The notes under the pieces were generated by a model, which saw nothing but the letters and a program-made list of their open reading frames with translations, did no database searches and had not been told where the DNA came from. A stretch of 64,000 nucleotides of DNA, taken from positions 186,001 to 250,000 of the forward strand of contig CP073042.1 in the NCBI GenBank assembly GCA_018114805.1, given 5' to 3'. The position numbers were made by a program, and so were the translations under genes. Shown piece by piece: positions 1 to 9,985 of the stretch (position 1 is the stretch's first letter; the number at the start of each line of letters is the position of its first letter). This DNA comes from Candidatus Streptomyces philanthi. GTDB lineage: Bacteria; Actinomycetota; Actinomycetes; Streptomycetales; Streptomycetaceae.

Positions 1-469
1 GAGGTGACGCTGGGGGCCGGTTCGAGCGTCTGGTACAACGCGGTGCTGGGGGCCGACTGCGGCCCCATCACCCTGGGCGCGGGCAGCAACGTGCAGGACA
101 ACTGCACCGTGCACGTGGACCCCGGCTTCCCGGTGACGGTCGGCGAGCGCGTGACGGTGGGCCACAACGCCGTGCTGCACGGCTGCACCGTCGAGGACGA
201 CTGCCTGATCGGCATGGGCGCCACGGTGATGAACGGGGCCGTGGTCGGCGCCGGTTCGCTGGTGGCCGCCCAGGCACTGGTCCCACAGGGGGACGCGGGT
301 GCCGCCCGGCTCGCTCGTCGCCGGCGTACCGGCCAAGGTCGGACGCCCGCTGACGGACGAGGAGCGCGCGGACATGCGGGCCAACGCCGAGGTGTACGTC
401 GACCTCGCGCGCCAGCACGCCGCCGCCCTGGGTGGGCCTACCCCCACTGAGACCAACGCCGCCCGATAG
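1..469 (+). pseudogene. gamma-class carbonic anhydrase family protein, 5' end outside window, frameshifted
   Basis: This is the C-terminal part of a left-handed beta-helix (hexapeptide repeat) protein of the gamma carbonic anhydrase / YrdA / PaaY family, which form trimers with a metal site between subunits. The repeats run through the visible part, with metal-ligand style His positions in VHVDP and VGHNAVLHGC, then the helix cap GMGATVMNGAVVG. A one-base gain in the G run near 290 moves the rest out of frame. Reading on in the other frame gives the expected family ending (VPPGSLVAGVPAKVGRPL) up to the stop TAG at 467. The upstream part of the gene lies outside the window, so its start and length are unknown. 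The family call is secure; enzymatic activity is not shown by sequence. Confidence 0.8.
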
Positions 470-557
470 CGCCACCACCACGGCGACGGCGGCCGGGCCG
501 CAGGCCACCCGCCGTCCCTCGCACGCGCGCGGGCCGCCGTGGCACGGCCGACGGACG

Positions 558-590
558 GCGTACGCCCCCTCTCGTCGTGGGGGCGTACGC
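558..590. terminator. bidirectional hairpin terminator
   Basis: A perfect 12-bp inverted repeat, GCGTACGCCCCC and GGGGGCGTACGC, with a 9-base loop lies between two converging genes. There is no U run, as is usual for Streptomyces terminators. Confidence 0.75.
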
Positions 591-620
591 AGTCGGTCGG
601 GCTGCCCGCGCGTGGGTCCC

Positions 621-1053
621 TCACAGCGCCACCAGCGTCGCGGCCCCGACGTAGACCGCCTGGAAGAAGACGGTGCGCCGGCCGAGCGGATCGCCCTGGG
701 TCGCCTGGCGACGGACCGCGGAGACGTTGGCCGGGAACATGCCGATCATCAGCAGGGCGAGGCCGGCCGCCACCCACCGTGACAGCGCCGGGACCAGCAG
801 CCCGATCACGCCGGCGATCTCCAGCCCACCCGTGAGGGCGACCAGCAAGTCGGGGCGCGGGAGCCGGGGGCGGGACCATGGCGACGAGGTCGGCCCGCAG
901 CGCCGGATGGAAGTGGGCGAGCGCGGTGAACAGAAACATCACCGCGAGCCCCACGCACAGCGCGGGGTGCCAGGCATCGAGCGCTGGCACGCCGAGCAAG
1001 CCGGCCAGGCGCGGCGCGCAGAACCCGACGACCAGGGCCACGAACGGTTCCAC
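621..1053 (-). pseudogene. DoxX family membrane protein, frameshifted
   Basis: A small four-helix integral membrane protein of the DoxX family, a group of quinone-linked or oxidoreductase-associated membrane proteins of mostly unknown role. The start is GTG at 1053, preceded by GGAGG at good spacing. The N-terminal half (VALVVGFCAPRLAGLLGVPALD) and the C-terminal half (LTGGLEIAGVIGLLVPALSR) are in different frames. One extra C in the C run near 860 explains this. It is divergent from a TetR regulator whose operator-like sequence lies between them, so it is the likely target of that repressor. Without the indel the protein would be about 144 residues, normal for the family. Confidence 0.75.
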
Positions 1054-1073
1054 GATGGCCTCCTTCGGTCGAA

Positions 1074-1127
1074 CTTTCCACTGCCAAGATACATCTGTGG
1101 CACCCGATCTTATCAATGGAAAGATAG
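1074..1127. promoter_or_regulatory. probable TetR operator and divergent promoter region
   Basis: This 83-base divergent gap is much more AT-rich than its surroundings. It holds nested inverted repeats: CTTTCCA (1074) with TGGAAAG (1117), AAGAT (1086) with ATCTT, and TATC-N8-GATA around 1111-1126. Such symmetry fits binding by the TetR protein encoded immediately to the right. The assignment is by position and symmetry only. Confidence 0.6.
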
Positions 1128-1136
1128 GGTGGGGGC

Positions 1137-1700
1137 ATGACGGACCGGTCGTACCACCACGGAGATCTGCGCCGCGCCCTGCTCACCGCCACCGCCGCGG
1201 CCATCGCCGACAAGGGCCCGACGGCACTGAGCCTGCGTGACCTGGCGCGCCGTGCGGGCGTCTCGCACGCCGCGCCCGCGCACCACTTCGGCGACAAGGC
1301 GGGACTCCTCACGGCACTCGCCGCCGAGGGCTACGCCATGCTGGCCGACACGCTCGACGCCGCCGGCGGGGATTTGCTGGACAGCGGCGTGGCCTATGTG
1401 CGCTTCGCCGTCGAGCACCGGGCGCACTTCGAGGTCATGTTCCAGCCCGGCCTGTACCACCCCGACGACCCGGAGGTGGCCGCCGCGCGCGAGCGGGCCG
1501 ACGGCTCACTGGCTACCGCCCTCTCGGCCCGCCCGGGCCACCCCCACGACGAGGACACCGAGGCCAGCCAACTCGCCGCGTGGTCCGTGGCGCACGGCTT
1601 CGCCGCCCTGTGGCTCAGCGGCGCCCTGCCCACCAGTGCGGAGAGCGACCTCGACACCCTGGCGCGACGCGTCCTCAGCCAGCTCTTCCCACAGCCCTGA
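1137..1700 (+). CDS. TetR/AcrR family transcriptional regulator
   Basis: An intact 187-residue TetR-type repressor. The N-terminal helix-turn-helix covers roughly residues 15-60, with the recognition part RDLARRAGVSHAAPAHHF followed by GDKAGLLTALAAEGY. The C-terminal half resembles the TetR ligand domain with a WHG-like motif (WSVAHGFAALWLSG). It starts at the ATG 10 bases beyond the last operator repeat and is divergent from the DoxX gene. That arrangement suggests autoregulation plus control of DoxX. The inducer cannot be read from the sequence. Confidence 0.9.
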   Translation: MTDRSYHHGDLRRALLTATAAAIADKGPTALSLRDLARRAGVSHAAPAHHFGDKAGLLTALAAEGYAMLADTLDAAGGDLLDSGVAYVRFAVEHRAHFEVMFQPGLYHPDDPEVAAARERADGSLATALSARPGHPHDEDTEASQLAAWSVAHGFAALWLSGALPTSAESDLDTLARRVLSQLFPQP

Positions 1701-1706
1701 CCCGTC

Positions 1707-1742
1707 CGGAGCGCGGGCCGCCGGCGATGGACCCGCGCTCCG
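1707..1742 (+). terminator. hairpin terminator after the TetR gene
   Basis: An 11-bp inverted repeat, CGGAGCGCGGG and CCCGCGCTCCG, starts 7 bases after the TetR stop codon. Confidence 0.65.
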
Positions 1743-2069
1743 AACCCGGACGCCCCAACGCGGCGCCCCCTGGCCGGGAATCACGGCTGAGCTCCCAGGA
1801 AGCACACCCCAGCCTAATCAGGATGTGTAATAGCCAGGTTGCGAACAGGGAGGCGCGCGGCCACCAACTCCACCCGCCGGCGACCCGTTTCGTCGCCCGC
1901 CTCCGCACCCCGAGGCACCGCGATGCACCGCCCTCGCCGCCACCCGCGCCGACGCTCCGCACCCGACGCCGCGACCCACCCACCCACACGGCGCGGGCCA
2001 CCCACCACCGACCACCCAGCCAAGCGCCGACGACCCGTCGCGCGGCACACACCCACAGGGGTAATCTGG
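1743..2069. other. intergenic region upstream of MFS gene
   Basis: About 330 bases with no convincing gene. The part around 1810-1845 is relatively AT-rich and could hold the promoter of the next gene. I see no clear repeat or leader peptide. Confidence 0.5.
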
Positions 2070-3269
2070 ATGTCCGATGTCTCGATTTCGACCGACGGCG
2101 GGCCGGCCGCCGAAGCGACCCGGACCGGTGGGGGCCTCGCCCCCACGCTCGGCACCTTCGCCGTCGGGACGGACGCCTTCGTAGTGGCCGGATTCCTCCC
2201 GGACATGGCCCGCTCACTGCACGTCTCGACGGCCACCACCGGGCAGTCGATTGCAGTGTTCGCCGCCGCCTACGCCGTGCTGTCGCCCGTACTGGCCACG
2301 CTGACCGCGCCGCTGTCGCGGCGAACCCTGCTGGTCGGCGCCCTGGTCCTGCTCGGCCTCGCCAATCTGGGCTCCGCGCTCGCCCCCGACTTCTCCGCGC
2401 TCATCCTCTCCCGCGTCCTGGCCGCCGCGGGCGCCGCTGCGTACACGCCGGGCGCCGGGGCGGTCAGCGCGGCGCTGGTGCGGCCCGAACTGCGCGCCCG
2501 TTCGCTGGCGGTGGTCGTCGGCGGGCTCACCGTCGCCACCGCCCTGGGCGTGCCGCTGGGCCAGGTGGCCAGCGGGGTGCTCGGCTGGCGCTGGGCACTC
2601 GGTCTTGTGGCCGCCTGTGCCTGGCGGTCGCGCCCGGCGTCGCCTGGATCATGCCGTCGCTGCCCGGTAGCCCCCGGGTCCCGCTCCGCGCCCGTCTGAC
2701 GGTCCTGCGCCAGCCCGCCGTACTGGCCGTGCTGCCGCTGACCGTGTGCGGCATGGGGGCCAGCTACACCGTGTACGCGTACAGCGTGGAGGCGTTGGAC
2801 GCGGTGGGCGTGGCCGACTCCCGGCGCGTGTGGCTGCTCTTCCTGATACAGGCTCGGCGCGGTGCTCGGCAACTTCGCCTCCGGGTTCGGCACCGACCAC
2901 TGGGGCTCGGCCCGCGTCCTGACGACCGGGTACCTCACCATGGCGCTCTCGTTGGGCGGGCTCGGCTGGCTCGCCTCGGCCCACTCCCCGCCGTCCGCGC
3001 TGGTCAGACTCGTGATGGTGGGTTGAGGGGCGAGCACGTGGTGCCAGACCCCGGCGCAGCAGCATCGCCTGATCGCGGTGGCCCCACGGGAGGCGCCCCT
3101 GGTGGTCTCCCTCAACTTCTCCTGCATCTATCTCGGCATCGGCCTCGGCACCCTGGTCGGCGGCGTCACCCTGCCCACCAGCGTGTGCGCCGTCGTCGCC
3201 CTGGCGTTCGCGCTGGCGACGGCGCGCGTCCCGGGCGCGTCAGCGGCCGTCTCCCGGGGCGGGCACTGA
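2070..3269 (+). pseudogene. MFS drug-efflux type transporter, several lesions
   Basis: A drug:H+ antiporter of the 12-helix major facilitator superfamily, resembling the Cmx/CmlR chloramphenicol-exporter group (GTDAFVVAGFLPDMARSL, PLSRRTLLVGALVLLGLANL). Start ATG at 2070. The frame is lost near 2620 (one base missing after LGLVAAC), again near 2850 (after LLFLIQ), and there is a TGA at 3025 where a Trp or Arg codon is expected inside a stretch ending GASTWCQTPAQQHRL. The last segment ends normally at 3269. With three lesions it cannot make a working 12-helix exporter as read. What it exported is not determinable. Confidence 0.8.
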
Positions 3270-3292
3270 GGGGGGCGCGCGGCGTCGGCGCG

Positions 3293-3319
3293 CCGGGCCG
3301 CTGGCCGGCAGCGGCCCGG
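3293..3319. terminator. bidirectional hairpin terminator
   Basis: A perfect 11-bp inverted repeat, CCGGGCCGCTG and CAGCGGCCCGG, with a 5-base loop between the converging MFS and thioesterase genes. Confidence 0.7.
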
Positions 3320-3328
3320 TCGCGGGCG

Positions 3329-3781
3329 TCAGGCGTTCGGGCGGAGCGTCCAGATGATCGACATCTCGCCAATGACGGCGCCGTCCTCACGGGTGGTCTC
3401 GACGCGCACCGGGAACTCGGGCCACCCGCCGGAGTCCAACTCGGCGACCACGTCGGCGATCGGGGGTCCCAGCTCCGCGGTCGCGGTGACGACGCCCTTG
3501 GCGACCTTCTTGTACCCGATCTCGGCCCGTACGGCGAGCGGCACCGCGCGCGAGAGCTGGTCGCCGAAGGCGGCCATCACGATCGCCCCGCTCGCTGACT
3601 CGGCCAGGGTGAACATCGCGCCGGCGTGCGGCCCCTGGATGTGGTTGTGGAAGTAGGGCTGGTCCGGCAGGCGCAGGACGGCGCGCTCGGCGCTCGTCTC
3701 GACGAACTCGAGACGGAGCGTACGAACCAGCGGCACGCTGGCCGTGAGCATCTCGCCGATCGACAGCATGGTCTCTGACAT
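3329..3781 (-). CDS. hotdog-fold DUF4442 / PaaI-like thioesterase
   Basis: An intact 150-residue hotdog-fold protein. The typical motif HNHIQGPHAGAMFTLAESA is present around residue 44-62, the position of the catalytic and CoA-binding segment in PaaI/DUF4442 proteins. It probably hydrolyses an acyl-CoA, but the substrate is unknown. It is monocistronic, starting at ATG 3781 and ending against a shared terminator. Confidence 0.85.
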   Translation of the reverse strand: MSETMLSIGEMLTASVPLVRTLRLEFVETSAERAVLRLPDQPYFHNHIQGPHAGAMFTLAESASGAIVMAAFGDQLSRAVPLAVRAEIGYKKVAKGVVTATAELGPPIADVVAELDSGGWPEFPVRVETTREDGAVIGEMSIIWTLRPNA

Positions 3782-3863
3782 GCTCGAAAGTTACCAGCGG
3801 GTAGGAACTTGTGGGAAGGGCGGACGTAGAAGCCCGCAGACGGTCCCTCTATAGCTACTCGCC

Positions 3864-4942
3864 ATGTGGCCAGGACAGCAGCCGCCCGGGGGCGAGCAGA
3901 ACCCGCAGGACCAGAACCCGTACCAACAGCCCGGATACCCGCAGACCGGACCGCCGGGGCAGCCGGTGCCGCCGCCCGGCGCGCAACCCGGACCGCCCGG
4001 CCCGCCCGGAGCTCCGCACCAGGGCGCCCCGCACCAGGGCGCGTACCAGCAGCCGGGCTATCCGCAGCAGACCCCGCCGCCGCAGGCGTGGAACACGCCG
4101 GCCGGGCCGGGCGCCCCGCAACCCCCGCAGGGCGGCGGCGACAAGCGGAAGAAGACCATCGCGATCGTCACGGCGTCGGCCGTGGTGGCCGTCGCCGGCG
4201 TGGTGATCTTCTCCGGCGACGACGGGGACGACAAGAAGGACAGCGCGAAGGAGTCGCCCAAGCCGTCGGCCTCCGCCCCGTCCCAGCAGCCGGGGGGCTC
4301 GCAGGCGCCCAGTGGCGGGCCCGACAACCCGCGTGGCGGCGACCCCGCCGCCAAGCCCGTGATCCCGGGTTGGAAGACGGTCATCAGCACCAAGCGGCAC
4401 GTGGCCTTCGACGTCCCGGACACCGCGGACTGGAAGGTCGAGTCGGCGGTCCTGTCGGTCGGCTTCGAGAGTGACAAGGGCAAGCCGCTCGTCATCATGT
4501 CCAGCCCCGCCAAGTACAAGCAGGACGCGTGCTCGGTCAAGGTCGAGGGCAGCACCCGGCCGAACACCAGCGACCTCGGCGGCGTCGGCACCAAGGGCGC
4601 GCTGGGCGCCAAGAGCGAGGCGAGCGCGGCCGAGATCGAGGCGGAGAACTAGGTGTTCGCCGGCTACGACCAGAAGCAGACCGGCCAGCGCGTCACCAAA
4701 GCCAAGCCGTTCCGAGCGACCACGGGCTCAAGGGTTACGCCGCCTCCACGACGGTCACCGGCGTGAAGAAGACCGACAAGTGCTCCAGTGACGGCAAGTC
4801 CTTCACGGTGGCCTACACCGACGTCAACGGCGACTACGCGCTGTGGGTCCTGCACGCCGCGGCCGGCGTCAAGGACGAGTTGCCGAACGAGACCATCGAG
4901 AAGATCAAGAGCACGCTGCGTCCGCTCAAGTCGAACGGCTGA
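3864..4942 (+). pseudogene. Pro/Gln-rich membrane-anchored Streptomyces protein, nonsense plus frameshift
   Basis: A protein typical of Streptomyces. It has a cytoplasmic Pro/Gln/Gly-rich tail of about 90 residues (QQPGYPQ repeats), a basic KRKK stop, one transmembrane helix (TIAIVTASAVVAVAGVVIF), a Ser/Pro linker and an extracellular domain of unknown function beginning at PGWKTVISTKRHVAFDVP. The frame is interrupted by TAG at 4651, where Trp is expected (AEN-W-VFAGYDQKQTG), and by loss of one base near 4712. Downstream of that the domain continues (DHGLKGYAASTTVTGVKK) to the stop at 4942. Two different lesions make a truncated, probably non-functional product. I do not recognise the function. 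Confidence 0.75.
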
Positions 4943-5011
4943 CCGCGCCCGCACGACGGGCCACCGGTAAACGGTTTGGCAGGGGGACCGACCCCCGGGA
5001 ATAGTCCGCCT

Positions 5012-6365
5012 GTGACCACTCCCCCCGCCACCGCGCACCGCCGTCCGGCCTGGGTCGGACGCAACTACACGCTCCTCACGACCGCCGCCGTGGTGACGGG
5101 CCTCGGGAACTCCGGGGCCCTCATCGCGGCGGCGTTCGCGGTCCTGGACGCGGGTGGCGACGGGACCGACGTGGGGCTGGTCGCCGCCGCTCGTACCGCC
5201 CCCTCGTGCTGTTCCTGCTGATCGGCGGGGCCGTCGCGGACCGGCTGCCCCGACACCGGGTGATGGTGGCCGCGAACACCCTGAACTGCCTGTCGCAGGG
5301 CGCCCTCGCGGCCCTGGTGCTGACCGGCGACGCGACGCTGTGGCAGATGGCCGTGCTAGCCGGAGTGGGCGGCGCCGGCCAGGCGTTCTTCGCCCCCGCC
5401 GCCGAGGGGATGGTCCTCAGCTCGGTCACCGGCGAGCAGGCCAGCCGGGCGTTCGCGTTCTTCCGGATGGGCGTCAACGGCGCGAACATCGGCGGCGGGG
5501 CGCTGGGCGGCGCGCTGATCACCACCGTCGGACCGGGGTGGGTGTTGGCTATCGACGCCGCCGCGTTCGCCCTCGCGGGCGCGCTGCGAGCCTTCCTCGA
5601 CGTCAGCGGCGCGCCCGCCTGCGGACCCGGGGGCCGGCTGCTGCGCGAGTTGGCCGAGGGATGGCGCGAGGTCGCGGGGCGGCCGTCGCTGTGGAGCATC
5701 GTGGGGCAGTTCGCGGTGGTCAACGCCATGGTCGCGGCGGCGGAGTCGGTGTACGGACCGCAGGTCGCCGAGGACCATCTGGGTGGGGCCGGGCCCTGGG
5801 GCATCGCGCTGGCCGCGTTCGGGGCCGGCACATTGGGTGGCGGGTTGCTGATGACGCGTTGGCGCCCGCGCCGCATGCTGCTGGTCGGCACCGTGTGCGT
5901 CTTTCCGTTGGCACTGCCGTCGGCCGCGCTGGCCGTGCCGCTGCCGATGGCGGGCCTGGCCTCGGTCATGTTCCTGTGCGGAGTCACCGTGGAGGTCTTC
6001 GGAGTCTGCTGGATGATGACGCTGCATCAGGAGATCCCGGAGGACAGGTTCTCGCGGGTCTCGGCGTACGACTGGTTCGGGTCGGTGGCCATGCTCCCGG
6101 TGGCTACGGCGCTCGCCGGGCCGACCGAGCACCTGGTCGGCCGCTCCGCCGCGTTGTCGGGTTGCTCGGCCCGGTCGTACTGCTGACGGCCGCGGTGCTC
6201 CTGGTCCCGGACGTACGCCGACTCCAGCGCCGCACCAACGCTCCCCGGCCTGCCGCCGCGGCCCCCGAGGCGGCGACGCCTCCGAGCGCCACCCCGGTCG
6301 CCGGCGCGGCGGCGGGCCAGGGCGCGCAGGGGACGGGCGCGTACGGACGCCCGGCGCTCAACTGA
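5012..6365 (+). pseudogene. MFS transporter (EntS-like), two frameshifts
   Basis: A 12-helix major facilitator protein of the EntS/bacilysin-exporter type (FFAPAAEGMVLSSVTGEQ, FRMGVNGANIGGGALGGALI, LHQEIPEDRFSRVSAYDW). Start GTG at 5012. One C is missing in the C run near 5205 (the frame resumes as PLVLFLLIGGAVADRL). One base is missing near 6158 (it resumes as GLLGPVVLLTAAVLLVPD). The tail is Ala/Pro-rich and ends at 6365, overlapping the end of the convergent methyltransferase-like gene by 8 bases. Substrate unknown. Confidence 0.8.
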
Positions 6366-7207
6366 CGCTGAACGCGCCGCCCGGCGGCACGGGCGAGGGC
6401 GTCGCCGCCGCGTCCCACACCGGCTCGGCACCGGACACCAGGCGCTCCAGCGCGGCGCCGTCGGCCACCCGCGCGGGGAAGGGATCGGCGGCGGGCGAGC
6501 GCGGCGAGCGGCAGCGGTCGAGCGCCGGCCACCAGGATCGCGTTGCCGAACCGGCGGCCGCGCAGCACCCCGGGCTCGGCGATCAGGCACACGTGGGCGA
6601 AGACGGCGGCCAGCGTCGCCACCTGGGAGCGCAGGAAGTCGAACGGGGCACCGTCCGCCACGTTGGCCGCGTACCGCCCCCCGGGGCGCAGGACGCGGGC
6701 GGCCTGCCGAGCGTACTCGACGGAGGTCAGGTGCGCGGGCACCCGCGAGCCGCCGAAGACGTCGGCGACGATCACGTCGGCCGACGCGTCGTCGGCGCGC
6801 CGGAGCGCGTCGCGGGCGTCAGCCGCCACCACCTCGACCGCGCGGTCCGGGCCCAGCGGCAGCGCCTCGGCGACGAGGCCGAGCAGCGCCCGGTCGGCCT
6901 CGACCACCCGCTGGCGCGAGCCGGGCCGGGTGGCGGCGACGTAACGCGGCAGCGTCAGCCCCCCGCCGCCGAGGTGCAGGACATCCAGCGGAGCGGCCGG
7001 CTCCGTATCGCCCCGGCCGGCCGTCTCCAGCACGTCGCCGAGCCGCCGCGCGTACTCGAACTCCAGGTGCAGCGGGTCGGCGAGGTCCACGTACGACTGC
7101 GGGGCGCCGTCCACGGTCAGCAGCCAGCCGTGCGGGCGGTCCACGTCGGGCAGCAGCTTGGCGGCGGCGAAGTCCACGGCACGGCTCACGAGTATCCGGT
7201 CGTCCAC
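6358..7207 (-). pseudogene. spermidine-synthase-like protein (PMT domain), C-terminal frameshift
   Basis: A soluble polyamine-synthase/methyltransferase-fold protein of the SpeE-like family found widely in Streptomyces. It has the entry motif LTVDGAPQSYVDLADPLHLEFEY, the nucleotide-type glycine loop LHLGGGGLTLPRYV and the acidic DVIVADVFGGS. The start is GTG at 7207. The frame holds for about 235 residues, to ARPLPLAALAR, then one missing base near 6495 shifts it. The other frame gives a sensible ending (DPFPARVADGAALERL to GAFSVS). Whether these proteins make spermidine is not established, as many lack aminopropyl acceptor residues. Confidence 0.75.
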
Positions 7208-7254
7208 TCCCCCATTGTGCGGCCGCGCCCGCGCCGCCCCGCACCAGCGCGCCT

Positions 7255-7298
7255 CGCTCCGTGCCCCGTGACCCACAGGGCCACAGGAGCACGGAGCG
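7255..7298 (-). terminator. hairpin downstream of EF-Tu paralogue
   Basis: A 10-bp inverted repeat, CGCTCCGTGC and GCACGGAGCG, with a 24-base loop, beginning 20 bases after the stop of the EF-Tu-like gene. Confidence 0.5.
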
Positions 7299-7318
7299 GG
7301 GCCGAGGGCGCCGGCGGC

Positions 7319-8448
7319 TCAGCCCTCGATCGTGAGCACCGTGCCCGCGCCCACCGTCCTGCCGCCGTCCCGGATGACGAAGCGCAGGTCAGGTTGGACG
7401 GGGGTGGCGCAGCTCAGCTCGACCCCCAGCGTGAGGGTGTCGCCGGGGCGGGCCGCGCGCGCTCCCGGCGGGTTGATCGCGCCGAAGACGTGCGTCGTGC
7501 GCAGGAAGAACTCCGGACAGTATCCGGTCGTGAACGGCTCGGCCCGCCCGCCGCGCGCCCCCGGGAGGACGTGGACGTGCGCCGTGAACCGGCGCCGTGG
7601 CGTCAGGCTGCCGGGGGCGGCGGCCAGGTCGCCGTGGTGCAGCACGGCGTGCGGGACGCCGCGCAGCAGCAGCGCGACGGGATCGCCCGCCTCGACCCGG
7701 CTCAGCGGTCTGCCGAAGATCTCCAGGCCGGCCACCGCCATCTCGACGTCGGGGCCGACGACCTGTACCCGGTCCCCGCTGCGCACCGTGCCGCGTTCGA
7801 TGGTCCCGGAGATCACCGAGCCCTCGCCGCCGCGCGGCAGCGCGTGGTCCACCGGTAGCAGGAACAGCTCGCCCGGGTGGCGCTCCGGCGTGGGCACCAC
7901 GGTGTCCACCGCGTCCAGCAGCGCCTCGATGGTGCCGGTCCACCGCGGGGCGCCCTCCAGCGCCCGGAGCGCCGAGACCCGGATGACGGGCGTGGTGCCG
8001 CCCGGGTAGCCGTGCACGTCCAACAGCGCGCGGATCTCCCGCTCGGCGCGCTCCATCGCCGCCTCCTCGCCGGCGTCCACCTGGCTGAGGGCGACGACGA
8101 GGTGCTCGACGGTCTGGGCCTGGACGCCGGCGAGGGCCGAGACGACGAGGATCGCCCCGTCGAGCTGCGCCGCCCCGCTGATCACGTGCTCGATGGCGGC
8201 GGCCTCGCCTGGCATGTCCTGGTGGGCGTAGTGCCGGGTGCCGGTCTCGTACTCGACGCGCGTGTTCTTGAGCGCGCCGCGGCGTCCAGCGGGCGGTCGC
8301 TGCGCGCGGGCGGTGCGACGTCGGAGGCGGGCCGCACGCCGAGCACGCGCGTGATGGCCTCGGTGAGCGTGGTCTTGCCGTGGCGGGCGTGGCCCAGGGT
8401 GGCGATGTTGAGGTGCGGCTTGGCGAGTACGGGCGGCTGCGCGGACAT
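7319..8448 (-). pseudogene. divergent EF-Tu paralogue (tuf3-like) with degenerate G-domain, frameshifted
   Basis: An elongation-factor-Tu paralogue with all three domains. Start ATG at 8448, with AAAGGA ahead. The P-loop GHARHGKTTLTEA is normal. After a one-base lesion near 8280 the frame resumes as ALKNTRVEYETGTRHYAH. Key GTPase motifs are altered: switch-I RGIT becomes RGALKNT, the DxPGH motif reads DMPGE (the catalytic His is replaced), and NKxD reads SQVD with about ten residues missing before it. SALRALEG (G5) is kept. Domains II and III look regular to the stop at 7319. Streptomyces tuf3 genes are known as stress- or elfamycin-related EF-Tu copies. This one looks unable to cycle GTP normally even before the frameshift. 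Confidence 0.8.
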
Positions 8449-8554
8449 GGGTTCCTTTCGTGGAACGGAGGGGGCCCGAGGTGGCGGGCCCGGTGGAGGG
8501 AGCGACCCGGTACGCCGCGAGCGGCCCGCGTCCGGTTGGTGGGGCCCGTGCGCC

Positions 8555-8610
8555 CGCGCCACGGGCGTGCCCGGAAGCGGTGCGCGCCACGGGCGTGCCC
8601 GGAAGCGGTG
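8555..8610. repeat. 28-bp perfect tandem duplication
   Basis: Two adjacent identical 28-base copies (8555-8582 and 8583-8610), beginning CGCGCCACGGGCGTG. They lie about 105 bases upstream of the EF-Tu-like start. Confidence 0.9.
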
Positions 8611-9176
8611 TGCCGGGCGTGGCGGACGGGGACGGGCATGGCGCCGGAAGCGGGCTGGCGACGCGGCGGACGGATCAGTCGGCTGGCGCGGACCCCTGTG
8701 CCGGACCGACCCTCCCGCTGCGGGGTCCACCGAGATCGTCGGGGAGGGTCAGCTTCGTACGCCGCCCGTGGGAGTGGGCGGGGCGGCTGGGAGGGGGGTG
8801 AGGGCAGCTCCGACGACGTGCGCGGCTGCGGCCACGAGCGCGTGCGGAGCATACCGGACAATGGGCCTGATCATGTCCCCCGCCCCGGGCCCGGTAGAGC
8901 GGTTTTCCCAGCTCGGCCGCGCGGCCGAGGCACCTCCCGCGCTGCCGCGGCCCCGAGCCGCCCCGCAGCCCCGGGGCGCCCCACCTGGCTCGCGCCGCCG
9001 GGCCCGCCGCCGGGCACACTCCCCCGTCACCCCGATGGCCTCGCTGGCCCCTGACGGCTCCTGTGTCCCAGGCGTCACGTGGCGGGCCGGGTGCGGGGGC
9101 GTCCGGGCCCCGCGGGTTTCCCTCGGTGGCGTGCACGGGACACCCGGGGCACACCGACGTCGGTTACGCTCCAGCG
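8611..9176. other. intergenic region between EF-Tu paralogue and VTT gene
   Basis: Together with 8449-8554 this is over 700 bases without a gene I can support. Apart from the tandem repeat I see no domain, terminator or conserved leader. Long open frames here are compositional shadows. Confidence 0.5.
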
Positions 9177-9985
9177 GTGTCCGAACCTGCCGCGCAGTCT
9201 CCTCGCCGCCTCGCGTGGTGCGCCCGGGCGTTGTTGTCCCCGCGCGCCAGGCTCGGCCTGCTCATCCTGCTGCTGGTCAGCGCGGGCACGGCGGTGCTCG
9301 TCCTCGAACCGCAGCGACTGATACGCGACGGCTGGCCACCCCATACGTCAGGGGCTACCGCCGTCGTGGTGTTCGCGGCCGCGTACGGGCTGTGCACTTC
9401 GGCCCCGGTGCCGAGACCGCTGCTCAACCTCGCGGCCGGGGCCCTCGCGGCCGGGGCCCTGTTCGGCAGCCAGGTGGGGCTGCCGGCGGCGGTGGCCGGG
9501 ACCGTGCTCGGCGCGGGCATCGCCTTCGGCCTAGGACGACTCCTTGGACAGGAGGCGCTACGACCACTGTTGCGGGCCCGCCCGTTGGCGATGGCCGACC
9601 GGCAACTGAGCGACCACGGCTTCCGTTCGATGTTGGCGCTGCGCCTGTTCCCGGGCATCCCTTTCGCCGCCGCGAACTACTGCGCGGCGATCTCTCGGAT
9701 GGGCTGGCTGCCGTTCCTGCTGGCGAGACGGGGCTGGGCAGTGTGCCGAACACGGCCGCCTACGTCATCGCGGGCAGCCGCGCCTCGACGCCCACCTCGC
9801 CCGCCTTCCTCGTCTCGATGGCCTTCATCGCCGTCACCGGGCTGGCCGCCGTGCTGGTCACCTGGCGCAAGCGAGCGAAGCTGCGCGGCCGCCCCGCGCC
9901 GGCGCCCGAGGCGTCCGCGGCGCGGGAGGAGGTACGCAAGGTACGGGAAGACGCGCCCCGGACCGTCGCGGCGCCGGCCGCGTGA
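9177..9985 (+). pseudogene. TVP38/TMEM64 (VTT, DedA-like) membrane protein, frameshifted
   Basis: An integral membrane protein of the VTT/SNARE-associated superfamily. Start GTG at 9177. There is an N-terminal helix (LGLLILLLVSAGTAVLVL), then a re-entrant motif region with LNLAAGALAAGALFGSQ and the diagnostic RLFPGIPFAAANYCAA. One missing G near 9728 splits it, and the frame resumes as ETGLGSVPNTAAYVIAGS. The tail is basic and Ala/Pro-rich. DedA/VTT proteins are implicated in lipid or undecaprenyl-phosphate translocation. It sits upstream of uppP, which acts on the same lipid carrier, but the 280-base gap argues against a shared transcript. Confidence 0.75.

Noticed and set aside
8555..8610. 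CRISPR repeat
   Set aside because: Only two copies, directly adjacent with no spacer, and no cas genes.
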